From Calamus simplicifolius (Eukaryota; Streptophyta; Magnoliopsida; Arecales; Arecaceae): a stretch of 64,000 nucleotides of DNA. Positions 12,801 through 27,000 of the stretch are shown one piece after another. The notes beneath the pieces are model-generated. The model was not told where the DNA came from and did no database searches. It saw only the letters and a list, made by a program, of their open reading frames with translations. The stretch lies in the NCBI GenBank assembly GCA_900491605.1, contig UESW01001682.1:471270-535269 (forward strand), in the 5' to 3' direction. The position numbers and the translations under genes were made by a program. Within the stretch, counting starts at the first letter, position 1; the number at the start of each line of letters is the position of its first letter.

Positions 12801-15800
12801 GCATACCGATCCATATCGGATGTACTGTACTATTCTAGTGAGGTACTAAGGTTTGGTACAGCATAGTGGCCAAACTGGTCCATGCCTGGTGGAATTGACC
12901 GATTGTCTAGTTTTGTGTTGTCTTGGCCCACACCTCCTATTTTCTGGTGGTACCTTGGTTGGGCATGAGAAAATGGTCTTCTTACTGTCTCAATTTGGGA
13001 GCTGTCATACCTTGCTGTACTAGTGTGATATTTGGTGCCAGTGCAGTGAACCTTCGAAAAAATTGATCTTTTGGTTCTTTTTTCCTACTTGTTTACCAAT
13101 ACTTACTGATTGCTACTAATTTTGTTATGCTAAACCATACAGTACTGTTGCTCTTGTTGCTGTTTTATAAACTTTTCTTTTTATTTGCGAAGGCTTGAAA
13201 GACATCATATAATAGTAGCACTCTCCACTTCATCCCAACTGTAGCAATATGGTTTATGTGTCAAAATGCATGATGGGCCACACAATATAAGTATTCACAC
13301 TATTTATATAATGTAGAGATGCATATGGTTCTTGATGGATCAAATGTGCAGATTCATATGCATATAAGTTTGGACTTTCGTTCAATATAATGTCATGAAT
13401 TATATTTTGTGCCTTAGAGATGAAAGTTACAATTGTCTATGCTAAACCGTGTCATCTTCCCTTATCCTTTAGATTCTTTCAAAGTCTAGGTGGTTTTTGG
13501 TGGATTGTTCCCTAGCAATGCAAGATGAAACTTAGTAAGTTGGCTTTAAACTTTAGGGATCAGGATTATGTATTAACATTGATAGATCTGAAAGAAGGTA
13601 AATTCTAGGGCTCAAGTAAATTTTAGGGTTTGATGTCCGGATTTTGTGAAGATGATAGAACTATGCAAGATTAATATATACACAAGATTGGAAGACCTAA
13701 TAGACATCTTGCGTTTTTTGGAAGGTGGGGAAGAACATTAGGAAGGGTATTCTAAGCGTTTTAAGTTTTGGTGGGTTTCTTGGTAACTGAAAATTAATAT
13801 TTTGGTTTCTTGGTCTGATTTATGCAGAAATTTAAGTATCATCTGCCAAAGGTAGTAAAGGGTGGAAAGAAGGGTTGTTGAGCATGTCTATTAAGGTTCT
13901 GCAGTTGTTTTTTGAAGTTGCAAGGTTAATGTAGCTTTAGAGTTGAGAAGAAGAAATAGATTACATGCACAGGTCATATCTGGTTTCAATTTAGATTTCA
14001 TCTAAATCAATCATTGAAGAGTATATAAGTGGTGACTAGATCAATATAAAATTTTGATCTGCACTAAATTTGTTATTGGCAAATATGTCAAATTGAAGAT
14101 GGAAAATTTTCTGAGATTATTTTGAACTAAAAGCAGTATGCACAACAACCAAGAAGGCCCTGGAAATTGACAACCCTGCCCTTTTTCCTGTGCCATGAAC
14201 ATTCTAAATTCATGCTATTATTGATGCCTAAATGCGTACATAAAAAAGTTCAGATTGCTGTAGAATCCAATACAGAAGGAGACTTGCATATTTCCAAAAC
14301 AAAATACTAATGTCTTAAAGAATCCTCAAGTGTATACCTAAAATAGGGCCTTACAAAGTATTTTTTTTTTGAATTAAGTCTTTAAAATCAAATTAAGAAA
14401 TTATCTTAAGAAGCAAGCAGTTACAGAAAAAATTTGAAAAATGAACTACTTTAGAGTAAAAATTTAAAAATGAGCCACTTCTGCTCAGTCCAAGTTTCTC
14501 TATGGTTGTGCATTACTCGAGTCATTCAATACTATTAATGCTTCATTATGCTCAGTCCTGCTGGTTGGTCTTTTAGGTTTCATGACAAACTGCTCTTTTG
14601 ACTTAATTTGATCTTGCTAAAAATTTGACATTGTTTCTTATGTGGTTATTGATTGTGTTAACCTGTCACTCACAATAAAACCTTGGTCTAGTTTAGTAAA
14701 CTCAACTCAACTCAACTCATCTAAGCCTTTTTCCAACTACATAGGGACGGCTACATGAATATGCTTCCTCCACTCTGCTCTATTAAGGACTAAGTTGATA
14801 TTAAAATTACAATAGTTATATCTTTTTTAATTATTTCTATTCATGTTACTTTAGCTCTACCTCTACTTTTATCCTTACCATGAATTGTTAAAAGATCACT
14901 CTTTCTATCTGGAGCATCTAAAGGTCTTCATTGTATATGTCCAAACCATTGTAATCGATTTTCTCTCATTTTATCTTCAATTGGGGCTACTCCTATCATT
15001 TCTCTTATATATTTATTTCTAATTCTATCTTTTAAAGTTTTACCACATATCCATCTTAACATACGCATTTCTGTTACACTTAATTTATTCACATGTTGTT
15101 TCAGTATTGCTCAATACTCTGTTCCATATAGTATAGTAGTCTAATAGTGATTTTATAGAATTTTCTTTCAATTTTAATGGAATGCGTCGATTATACAATA
15201 CTCCCGAAGCACTCCTTCATTTAATCCATTCTGCTTTAACTCTATGATTCATATCTTCACCTATTTCACCTTCTTGCTGGATAATTGATCTTAAATACCT
15301 AAATTTTTCAGTCCTTGGTATCTCTTAGCTTGCAATCTTCACTGTTTCTTCATTTGTATTTCTATTCTCACTAAAATTACATTTCATGTATTCAGTTTTA
15401 ATTCTACTAATTTTAAAACCTTTATATTCTAAAGCCTCTTTCCAAATCTCTAACTTAGCATTTACTCAGATTTAGTTTCATCAATCAACACTATATCATT
15501 TGCAAATAACATACATCATAGGATATCATTTTCAATATATTTGGTTAATTCATTCATAACTAATACAAAAAGATACGAACTTAAGGAAGATCCTTGATGT
15601 AAACTTATAGTAATTGAAAACTAACTATTTTCTCCTATTATTGTTTTAACAATAGTTATTGCTCTATGATACATATCTTTTATCAATTATATGTACCTTT
15701 GGTAACTCTTTTTTTCTTTAAAATCCATCATATTATTTCTTTAGGTACTCTATCATATACTTTCTCTAAATTAATAAAGACTATATGAAGGTTTTTTTTT

Positions 15801-17995
15801 TCTTTTTCCTATACCTTTTCATCAATCTTCTTAATAAATAAATAGCTTCCATAGTCGATCTTCCAGGCATAAATCCAAATTGATTATTTGACACCAAAGT
15901 TTCAGCTCTTATTCGTTTTTCTATTATTCTCTCCTATAATTTCATTGTATGACTCATCAGCTTAATTCCTCTATAATTTGCATAGTTTTGAATATCTCCT
16001 TTATTTTTGTATATGGATATTAATATGCTTTTTCTCTAATCATTCAGTATTCTTTTAGTTGCTACAATCCTGGTCTGGTTTAGCATAAAACCCTAAAATT
16101 TCAATCAACTTGTTTGAATAATTGGTGGACTCTGGAGCACTTCAATTGTTGAAAGTGCCTCAGAGTCAACAGCCATGACCTGCATGGGTCAATTTAAGAC
16201 ATTGGAGATCTATAAGTTAAGATGAAACAAAATACCCAGCTCAATCTCCTCATTATTGGTGTTGCACAACCCAAATGTAGGTTTGATCATAACAAGATTA
16301 CCATTGTGATTCTTAGTTATTGTTGTTTCGTATTTTTTGTTTCAAGATTTGTTATTTCGAATTTCTTTTCTTGGGTCCTTTCGGGATAGCTAGGACTTCC
16401 TTTCTTCTTGATTTAATTCTCTCTCTCTCACAGCCGATGTTCTCTGCTATCTGACGCAACCATTGCTGAGGATTGAGGGCCCCCGAACGTTTAGGCTGGT
16501 TCTATTGACAATAAAGTCTGGGTTGGCCATCAGTTATCTTCCTTTGTTCTTCATTTTAGGTGGTGCAGATGGAACAAGGAGCCTTGGCTAGATGAGGGTA
16601 GAGGATAAATTTTGGCATAGGATGGAATGGAGGAGATTTTAGGGAAGGGATGGGCTTGCAACCTGCTGTTGAACTGTTGACCTATGACCTGGCAACAACA
16701 TGCGTTGCTGTCCAGGCTGGATTTCAAAAGAACATGCTTAATCACTCTGTTCTATGTGGGGCTGACTATTTTGATGAGAAAAGGATTCAGGATATCACTT
16801 CCATGGATATACAGACATGTACATGCTTGCATATGCATGTGTAATGTATGCATTTTTTTATGCCCTTCTGTTTTGTTTAATCTTTGTGTTATCTGTTCTT
16901 GAGATTTATTTCTTTAGACTGCTTTTGTATATTGCTGATTGTCAAGGCCTCTTATTTGACTCAGACTACCTTTTCATAGATTTTGGCTGTAATATCTGTA
17001 CAAAATGTTGGGAAGTTAATATTTTTGGAGTTCTAGCTTGTAAGGTGTTAGATGTCCTTGGATTTATCCTTTTCTGACATGCCTTGATCTAGCACTTCGC
17101 TTTTTATGCTGATGCAGCATATGGATTTCTAGTTATCTGCACATGTTTAATAAGGATTATTTTTCAAAATTTTTACCATGCCTTTTCTCGTTGGTTACAT
17201 ATTTTCAACACTAGTGCTAATATTATATTTTCTACTGCATTGCAGGAGCTTTTAACAAGGCATAAATCAACTGTTGCTGAATTTCTTTCTAAAAATTATG
17301 ACTGGGTAAGTACTTGTTTTGCGGGTTTGTTGCACTTCTGTTCCGAACTCATTCATCTGAGAACTGTTTGGTTCCTGAGTAAACCCGAATAAGTCTGACT
17401 AAAGTCCACTTTTTTAGCTTTATTAAGTTTTTTCCAGCCGTTTACTTCTGTGCACTTTAATAAAGCCCCCAAAATGAGGAGTACTTGGGAATATTAGGAA
17501 ATTGCGAAGCATATTTTTGATACTTACTCAACTTTAACCAGATTAAAACTATTTGGGGAGTAGGGGCCGAATAATTTTATAATGATACAAAGTGCTTTTT
17601 TTAATAAAGTTATTCTGGCTAAAGTTATTAGGGACCAAACAAGGCCCTTGGTGGACACCATTTTGGTTTTATGAAGCAGAGTACAAAATAATCATTGTTG
17701 TCATTTTTTCACCATATATGCCTCTATAGTCATTGGTGTCTAGTGAACATTGGACATGCATTATTGAAGATGTTGGAATGTTGTCTGTAGTTGAAATTTT
17801 GGTGGGCACAGAATTCACTGTCCTTCAGTTTGAAGAAAACGATCACAGAAGTTTGTCTACGGAGTGGTTATTCTTGCCTGTATAAATATCTCTGATTTTT
17901 TTTTTCTCCTTTTCTTCTGAAATAGTCACGGGCAATTATCTTCTGTGTAAGGTAGTTTAACTGAACAGAATGTTAATCTCATAAGTGAGCTTAAA

Positions 17996-18044
<49 letters not shown>

Positions 18045-21000
18045 TATTAGATGTTTGTTTTATATCATAAAAAAATGGATATTATTTATAAATAAAAAAT
18101 GTGATCAACTATAACTGTATGTGTTAATGTGAATGATTCCCACTTATAAGATATTTAATGGTTGAATCTCCAATCATAAGGATTTTTGTTGGATAGATCT
18201 GCATCTACAACGCTTTCTGTTTGTGGTTATTTGAATTGCTGAATTTTTGGTTGTCAGAAGAATCTTTTTGAATATTTGCTGATGATTGAGTATTGGAGAT
18301 GATAAAACCACATTTGCAAGTTCCCCAACACCTTGGGTTTTTGCAATGCCTTGTAGAATAGCTTTTATTGATTCCAAATCATACTTGATAGATGTCAAAG
18401 CATAATGCATCTGCCCAAACACCTTCGTATATTTGACATGTCTATTGAATGCATCAATTCTGAAACTTCTCATTTGAAAACATGATGGAAAGGAAAGAAG
18501 ATAATGGAAAAAGACTAAAGAAAGAGAAAACAAGGTAGGATGCTTCAGTTTTGATACCAAACTAATGCAGAACAACTTATGGGATGGCCTACTTCTATTT
18601 AGATGGGTCTGATACATGAGGAAATATGAGTAAGAAATAGTACAATAGATATGGAGTAACTACTCATTTGAAAACATGATTGAAAGGAAACAAGATAATA
18701 GAAAGAAGACCAAAGAAAGGGAAAACAATGTAGGATGCTTGAATCTGCTACCAAATTAATGTAGAGCAATTTATGGGATGGCTTACTTATGCATAGATTG
18801 CCCTAACAATAGAGAAAAATCATGGAAATAAAGATAGATGGCCTGCTTATACATGCTGAACAACTTGGGGTGGCCTACTTGCACATATATTGGCCTAACA
18901 CAAGAGGAAAATCATGGAAATAAAGATATATGAGAATAGAGGAAATAATACAACAAGAGCAACAAAGTCTTAATCCTAAACTAGTTGGGATCGACTAAAT
19001 GAATTTTTTTCTTTATTAAACTTTATTCTGAGTCATTTTTTTTGTAAGATACAAAGATTCTAAGTGTTTCTTTATCACTTCTTCCATGTGATTTTCGGTT
19101 TATTTCTACCTCTTATTCCTTATAAATGTATCAATTCACTCTTTCGCATAAATGTATCTTTAGGTCTTGTTGTACATGTCCAAGCTATCTAAGTTATCTT
19201 TCCCTTAATTTATTTTCGATTAGAGATACCTTTACCTTTTTATGAATGATTTCATTCTTTATCCTATATTTTCTTGTATTACTATGCATCCATCTCAACA
19301 TTCTTATTTTGGCCACTTTTATATTATATACGTGTATTTTTTTAATTGCCCAATATTTTGTACCATAAAGTATACTTGGTCTTATAATTGTCTTATAAAA
19401 TTTTTTCTTCAATTGGAAGGTAGTTATGTTTACATAATGTTTTAGTTACACTTTTCCATTTCATCCCGTCTACTTTAATCCTATGAACATCATCTTCAAT
19501 CTCTCCATCCTTATGAATAATCGATTTTAAATATCAAAAATAATTATTTTTAGTAACTTCATGATTCTCAATTTTTTACTTTACATTCATTTTCATTTTT
19601 AGTTTTACTAAAATTACATTTCATGTATTGTCTTTATTCTACTTAATCTAAAACCTTTATATTCTAATGTATTTCTTCATAGTTCTAACTTACGATTAAC
19701 TTTAGTCTTAGTTTGATCTACTAATACTATATCATCTGCAAATAACATACATTATGAAATATTATCCTGAATATGTCTAGTAAGCTAATGTATAACTAAA
19801 GCAAAAAGATAGGAACTAAGAGCAGATTGCTGATGTAAATCCACTGTAATAGAAAATTCACTAGTATTATCACCAGTAGCTTTTACAGTAGTAATTGCTT
19901 TATTATACATATTTTTTAGTATGTTAATATACCTAATAGGTGCTACTTTTTTTTATCATCTAGCATAAATTTTTTTAGAGACCTTATCATATGCTTTCTC
20001 TAAATAACATTTCTTTTCTCTATACTTTTTTATTATCCTCCTAAGGAGAAAAAAAACTTTTGTAGTTGATTTTTCTAGCATAAACCAGATTGATTCTCTA
20101 ATATTTTTAGTACATCTTAACCTATTTTCAATTACTCTATTCCAAAGCTTCATCATAGTATGACTTATAAGTTTGATATCACGATAAGTAGAGCCATTTT
20201 AAATACCTTCTTTATTCTTATAAATTGATACTGTAATGCTCTTCCTTATTCATTAAGTATCTTTTTAGTTTTAAAAATATTATTAATTAAATTTATCATT
20301 CAATTTACTCCAACATTATCTAAATATTTTAAACTTTTATATAAATCTTATCAAGCCCTGTAGCTTTCTTTATTTTAATCTTTTTTTATAGCTTTCGTTA
20401 TTTTAGATGTCCTAATTTTAGGAGTATACACCATAACTCTATCCTTAGTGAAGTTAGCAGGGTATCTTAAATTATTTACATAATATTCATTTAATAATTT
20501 ATTAAATTAGCTTCTTCATATTTCTTTGATCTCTTTATCCTTAACCAAAACATTTTTATCACTATTTTTAATGCATTTAACCGGAAACATATCTCTAGTT
20601 TTTCTGTCTTTTTTGCAATTTTATATATATCTTTTTTTTCATCATTAGTTTTTAGCTTATAATATAATTTTTCATATGCCTTACATGTAGCCTTCTATAT
20701 TGCCTTTTTAACTTTCATAAGTATTTTATAGTTTTCATATGCTTTTTTATTTCTACATTATAGCACTCTTTCTTAGCCTTAATTGTTAATTGAAATTTCT
20801 CATTCCACTGTCAAGTTTTCTTATCATATGATCATTTTTCTTTTGATTCTTTTAACACATTTATAGATATTTTTCTAATACTATTAGTCATCTGTTCGCA
20901 TGTAATATTAATTTCTTCATCTATATTCTATTTTTCTTATTAATTTCTTTCTTTCCAAATTTTCACCATCTAATCTTTGGATTCTTATATCTTGTAGCCC

Positions 21001-24000
21001 TCCATTTTTGAATAGATACATCTATAACCATTAATTTATTGTGTAGTTAGATTTTCACTTAATATAACCCTACAATGTGTACAAAATACTCGACCAATCT
21101 TTTTTATAAGGAAAAAATCTCTGTGACTAGCTTTATATCCACTTTAAAAGTTATCAAATATGAATTTCTCTTTTTAAAATATCTATTAGCTAATACTAAA
21201 TTATATACCATTGCAAATTCTAAAATGACATTTTCCTAAATTCATAATCTTTGTGTACTCTTTCAAAACCTAAATTATTCTTTCCTATATATCCATTCAA
21301 ATATCCTTCGATAAATTTTTTTCTTCAATAGGAATATCTTGAATTAATCCATTTATATACTTTGAAAAATTTTGCTTTGTCGCACTATCTAAACCTACTT
21401 GAGAAGCATAAGGACTAATAATATTAATTAATTCATCATCTAACACTAATTTAATCAAAATAGATCTATCTCCTATTCTTTTAATGTTTATAACTTTATC
21501 TTTTATACTCTTATTTATAATAATTTCTACTTCATTTTTATTTTTATTATTACTTGCATAATAAAATTTAAAACCATCAACTTTTTTTTTTGCTTTTTCA
21601 TCTATTTGCTTGGTCTCCTGCAAGCAAGCTATGTTAATTCTCCTTCTAATTATTGTATCTATTAGTTTCATTAATTTTTTTTTGTTAATGATCATATATT
21701 CTAAGTTGCTAAACGTATTTTATTTTATTTTATTTTATTTTATTTTTTATTTTTTTTTGGATTAACTTCTTTGTCCACGTCCGTTCATAAAGGTGTAAGA
21801 ACCCTTACTTTCCGTTGCACTTGGGCACCAATGTGAAGCATCACTTTTGGGGACCATCTTAGCTATCTTTATTATTTCCATTACATTTGGGGTCCAATGT
21901 AGCACATCACTTTTGGGGAATGCCCCTAGTTTTATAGTTCTTTCTATTGGATTTATATTTATATGGTGTGAACCTTTATCCAGTGGGACCGGCTAAGTAA
22001 ACTTCATACATAGGCGGACTTAGAATAGAGAATAATGCCATAGATATAAAGGAAGGAGGGAGAGGGAGACAAGAGGTAAATAACCACTTTCTTTCTCAAT
22101 AATGCATATTCATTACTGCAATTTTACCATAACCACATGACTTCAGCCCTAAGTAATTGAATGAAGTAAAAATAGAATCTTGGCTGCCAAGACTCTTAAG
22201 TTACTTATTGAAAGACATGTAACTTGAGACCCAAGCAACTTGTATGTCAACTAACTTAAGGGTCCAGTAATCTAATATGAAGGTTTTAAATCTTGTGGAA
22301 TAAAGATGTACTGGTTTTCTTATTGAATGAGATGATCTATGTCCTGTCCTGTCTCGATCCTTGCACTGGTCATGCATCCCAATGCTTGCTTAAGTTGTTT
22401 TTTTCTTTAAAAAAATATTTATAAAGCTTTATGTTTTACTTGATTTTTAAACATATTTGAATTTTAAAAGTATATCTTTATGATAAATTAGATTTATTTA
22501 AAATTGGTACTATAATGTATTATGGTCGAAATAAGACGGGATAAGATAGCCAAGATCTTTCTCGGAATCTCTCTATGATGAGATGTCTCAGTTGTCTTGG
22601 CTTTCCTTATGCAGAGACTTGAATTATTGTCTAATATGATATATATAAACAAAAACAATTATTTTAAATTAAATTTGGACTATAAAATATCTTTGATGCT
22701 CCGATATGTTTTGTTGACACTCCAAGAAGTTGGATGAGGGCTTAGATCATCATAAGGTGTAACTTGCTGCATGACTATGACTGGTTGGCTTGTGATCATG
22801 GTTGATCCGTAGTATGCATGTTTTCATCTGAATATTAAGTCAAATTGTACTTGGGTAAGATACCAAAATTGACCTATGTATAGTATACACTAGCGGTCAG
22901 GTGATCATTCATGAAACTGAAAGCTTCTAGTTCTGTCAGAATTTGGACTTTGTCTTTAACTTAGACTATTTTTTTTAATATGATTCTGCTTTTTTTTGAG
23001 GGCAGGCCTTGGTGCAACTGTAAAATTGCTCCATTGTGACCTAGATGTCACAGGTTTAGAGCATGAAAATAACCTCTTTGCACATAAGTTTAAGGTTGCA
23101 TGCATCTAACCATTTTGTTGTAGCAGGATACTTGTGCACTGGGATATCCTTTATTTCCGTGTTCTTTTTCTGCTTTCATTTTTTGTCACATTTATAGAAA
23201 ATTATTTCTTTATCTTGTGGATCATTTCTTTGGCTTTCAGTTTTTCAAGGAATTTAACTCAAAGCTACTGGAGTCTCCCAATTACATAACAAGAAGGCAA
23301 GCTATTAAGGTATGATTACTTTGATGTTGATGGTTTGATTATTGTAGAAACTAACTGGTAATGTAAATTGAGAAATAGGACTAAATGTTTGATGTTCATG
23401 GTTTGATTATTGTAAAAGCTAACTGGTAACGTATATTGAGAAATAGACCTAAATATCTTGAAATCTCAGCCTTAATATTTAGGGTACCAAATAAATGGTT
23501 TTTACACTTGATATACCTATTTATTAAAGCATGCATTACGTATTTAACTAATTCTAGGTTGGTGTAGTGACTTATATTTTTCTAATGCAATAATAATGAA
23601 TTTTTTAAATATCTTTAAGAGGGTGATTACATGGTCTGGCTAGGGAATTTCATGGTTTTTATGTGTTAAGAGCATAAAATTTGTGTGTTAAGAGCATCTT
23701 GGAGCAATATCTTTGTTAAAGCCCCTTCTTTTTTTCTTTTTTCAGCTTTTGGGAGAGATGTTATTGGATCGATCAAATTCTGCAGTTATGGTGCGCTATG
23801 TTAGCTCAAAGGACAATCTTATGATTTTAATGAATCTTCTCAGGGTATGGTATATCGTGTTACCTTGTACTTCTTGCTATGCATTTTGTTACTCTGCCAT
23901 TAACTGCGACTGAATTTTTCTAGTTTGCTCATATCCAAGGGTTTTCCCTCTTTAGTTGCATCACAAACTTCTGTTATGGATAATTCAGAGAATTAGCGTG

Positions 24001-27000
24001 ATAGACTTTTAGAAGTTGAGGACCAAATTTTCTCAAAATGCCTTAAACTGATTTTTAGAGAATTATTGTGTTTGGATATACCATAAGCTAGAGATCTTCT
24101 GTTTCATTAGCTCTTCTCACCATGTCCATTTGTATTATGTAAGAAAGTGCCTTTTTTGTTTAGTGCATTTTCAATTTCAGCGTAAAGAATGCCATTCTTT
24201 TTTGAATTATGGTGCCATATTTTCTAATCTGTTAAATTTAACCACTATGTTAGTTTCATGGCCTCCACCAGTCCCCTTGGTCCCCCCACCCCCCTCCCCC
24301 CCAAAACCCACAGAATAGTGTTCCAAGTCATTTAACAGTCATATGACATGTTACCTATTTAATGAACTTTGATGGTTGAGGTATAATAAGCGCTGATGTA
24401 ATAAAGGGCTGTGATGCTAGAATCTGTAGAGAAAAGGTCTTTAAAAGTCTTTGTACGGACTTTTTTGTTGTCTTATGAAGAAAATAATAAATTCAAAATT
24501 TCTCAAAAAGTTTTGCATCTAGAATCTTTTTGTTCTTGTTTACTTCTACATTTTCTTTGTTATCTTCACCATTCCTGCTGGGATTTCTTTTATGCCTAAC
24601 AAAGGTCTCCTTGCACCATAATGTCATACTCGCCTTTCTTCCATAAAGGCATATTGTCGAGCATCTTCTATGTTGAACAAATAACTGCTCCCATCTTATC
24701 TCTAATGGATTGATTTAGTTTAGCAAGATAATGAGATATCATTTGCTCATTGGTTTTGTTTAATCAACTCTGAATAGAGAGATATTACTAAACTTGGATA
24801 TGTACTCCTCAACCTAACGGTCATTCCTCCTGTATTAATGAATGGAATTTCTCATATAACTCCATTGTGATCAACTAGCAAAAATTGTTATGTAGCTCAG
24901 ATTTCATGTATTCTCATCTGCTTATTTCTGGCTTCCCTCGTCATGCACATTATTCTTCAGTTCTCTTCCACTATTAACGTGCAGCACCCTTCAATTTTAT
25001 TTTCACAAACAATGCCTTTCTATCTTCAGCCATGCGTTTCCATTCAAAATAAGTCTCCAAAGTAGCCTCCTAGTCCCAATAATTTTTCACGTGCATTTTT
25101 CTATTGAAATCAAAGGCTTTTACGATGATTCCTCATCCATTCAGGTCTAGTGCATGTACTAAACTCTCCACCAATCCATCTCGTACTACTTGATTGGTAA
25201 GTCCAACATCATGGAAGGGATTTTTCTCTTATTTAAAATGTTCATCCTCATTGCCACCTTCCGGTATGTCCAAGGGTTCACAGTCACCTTCTAGAATCTC
25301 CATAGGGGCTTCCACACATTCCCATCATTGAAAGGCTTTCACAGCCCACAACAAATCTTCAATCGTACACCTCATCTCTACTGCCTCTACTTCTTCCACA
25401 TCCAGCCATAGCTCTGATAGCAATTAGATGCTACATAAAGGGAATTTCAACAAGAACAATGGAGATTATGGGGAAAAAATGTAAAGCCGAATAGGAATGA
25501 AATGGTTCCAGGTTCAAAGGATTTTAGGTCCAAAACCCTGGGGAATTTTCAAATCTGTTATTTTCTTCTTAGGACAGCAGGTTCTTACAAGGACCCTTAA
25601 AAGACTTTTTATATCAGATCTCTACTAACCCTGGCATCACAGCCCTTTATTACATAAGTTCTTATTAAATCTCAATCATCCAAGTTTATTAGAAAGGTCA
25701 CATGCAAGTCACATAACTCTTAAGTGATTAGGAATATAGTCATGAGCTGTAGCTTAAAACAAATCATATGACATAATGCAGTATAAAATAGAGATTAGAT
25801 TCTTAATAACTAATGAGCTGCTCAAACATACATAATGGGTCTGATTGGATTTAGTCTGTTAGATCTTCTTGCTTCATAGAAGAAGAGAAATCTTGCTAAT
25901 TTATGATAATGGCAATCAAAAAGGTCTCTGACCATTCTTCTTTTGCAATTACAATTATTTAAAGGTAACTTCTATTTTCATTTTTAGTTCCTGATCTTGC
26001 TATTAATACCGTGGTATTATATATTAATATTTTTTAATTGTATAATGTTAGAGGAAAAGAAAAGTTTGTCATAAGTAAGGTTCGTTGTATTGGGAATCGA
26101 TACTGTTTCGGTACTAGAGTGGTATGATTTGGTATGGAGTGTACTGTACCAAATCAATTGCATACTAGTTAGATGGATCAAGAGGCCCTAATCTATGAAT
26201 TGCCGTGAATCAGGTTGAATCGAGTGATTCGGTTTGGTATGCCGATATAGGGTCGGTATGGGCATTTTGGGATGGTTCACCCTCTGTACCAAATCAAGAG
26301 GCCAAACCATCCCGATTCTAGGCCGATTTGGTTTGATTTACCCCAAATTGCTTGGTTTGGAACTGTTCAGTTAAGCTTGGTCTTAAGTAGTCAATTTCTT
26401 TCTCTCTATAAATTATTTCCCTTTGCAAAGAATCAAAGGTTAACTTTTTGATTCATGTGTTATTCTCCTTTTAGTTAAAATCATAATAACATGGTGAAAT
26501 TATTTATTTGTTATAGGGTCACAAGATGTTCTATATAGTTATTTCTATTCTTCTATACGTTTAACATGATTTACTTTGATGTTATGCTATCTGCATTTCT
26601 TTTTTTCTTAATCTGATTATATGAACATTTTGGGCTTTCTTAGTATGAGAACAGTGATATTAACTGGTTATATGCTTTCTGAAATTTAAAATTATATATG
26701 TTTAAGGAACTTATAAATGAAGCATTTTTTGAATATCCAATATTTTTAAAAAATTTAATCATGGTCAATATTTTTTTCCATTGATATTCTTATATTGTTC
26801 AACGTAATGTCAAATTTTTTGGTTAATATAATATGATTTGTTAATAGTTACCTTGAAATGTTAAAAGGATATCTATTTCCTTTTTAATATGAAAAACCCT
26901 TGTTCCATCTGTGTTGTTTTTCTTTTTCTTTTCTTTTTTCTTCTTTTTTTTGGTGGTGGTGGTGTGGGGGGGGGGGGGGGGGGGGGGGGGTGTTTGTATT

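Noticed and set aside
18174..18617. 147-codon minus-strand ORF in MO25 intron 6
   Set aside because: It partly overlaps the 194-bp tandem repeat. A gag-like reading is possible but too weak to call, with no neighbouring pol.
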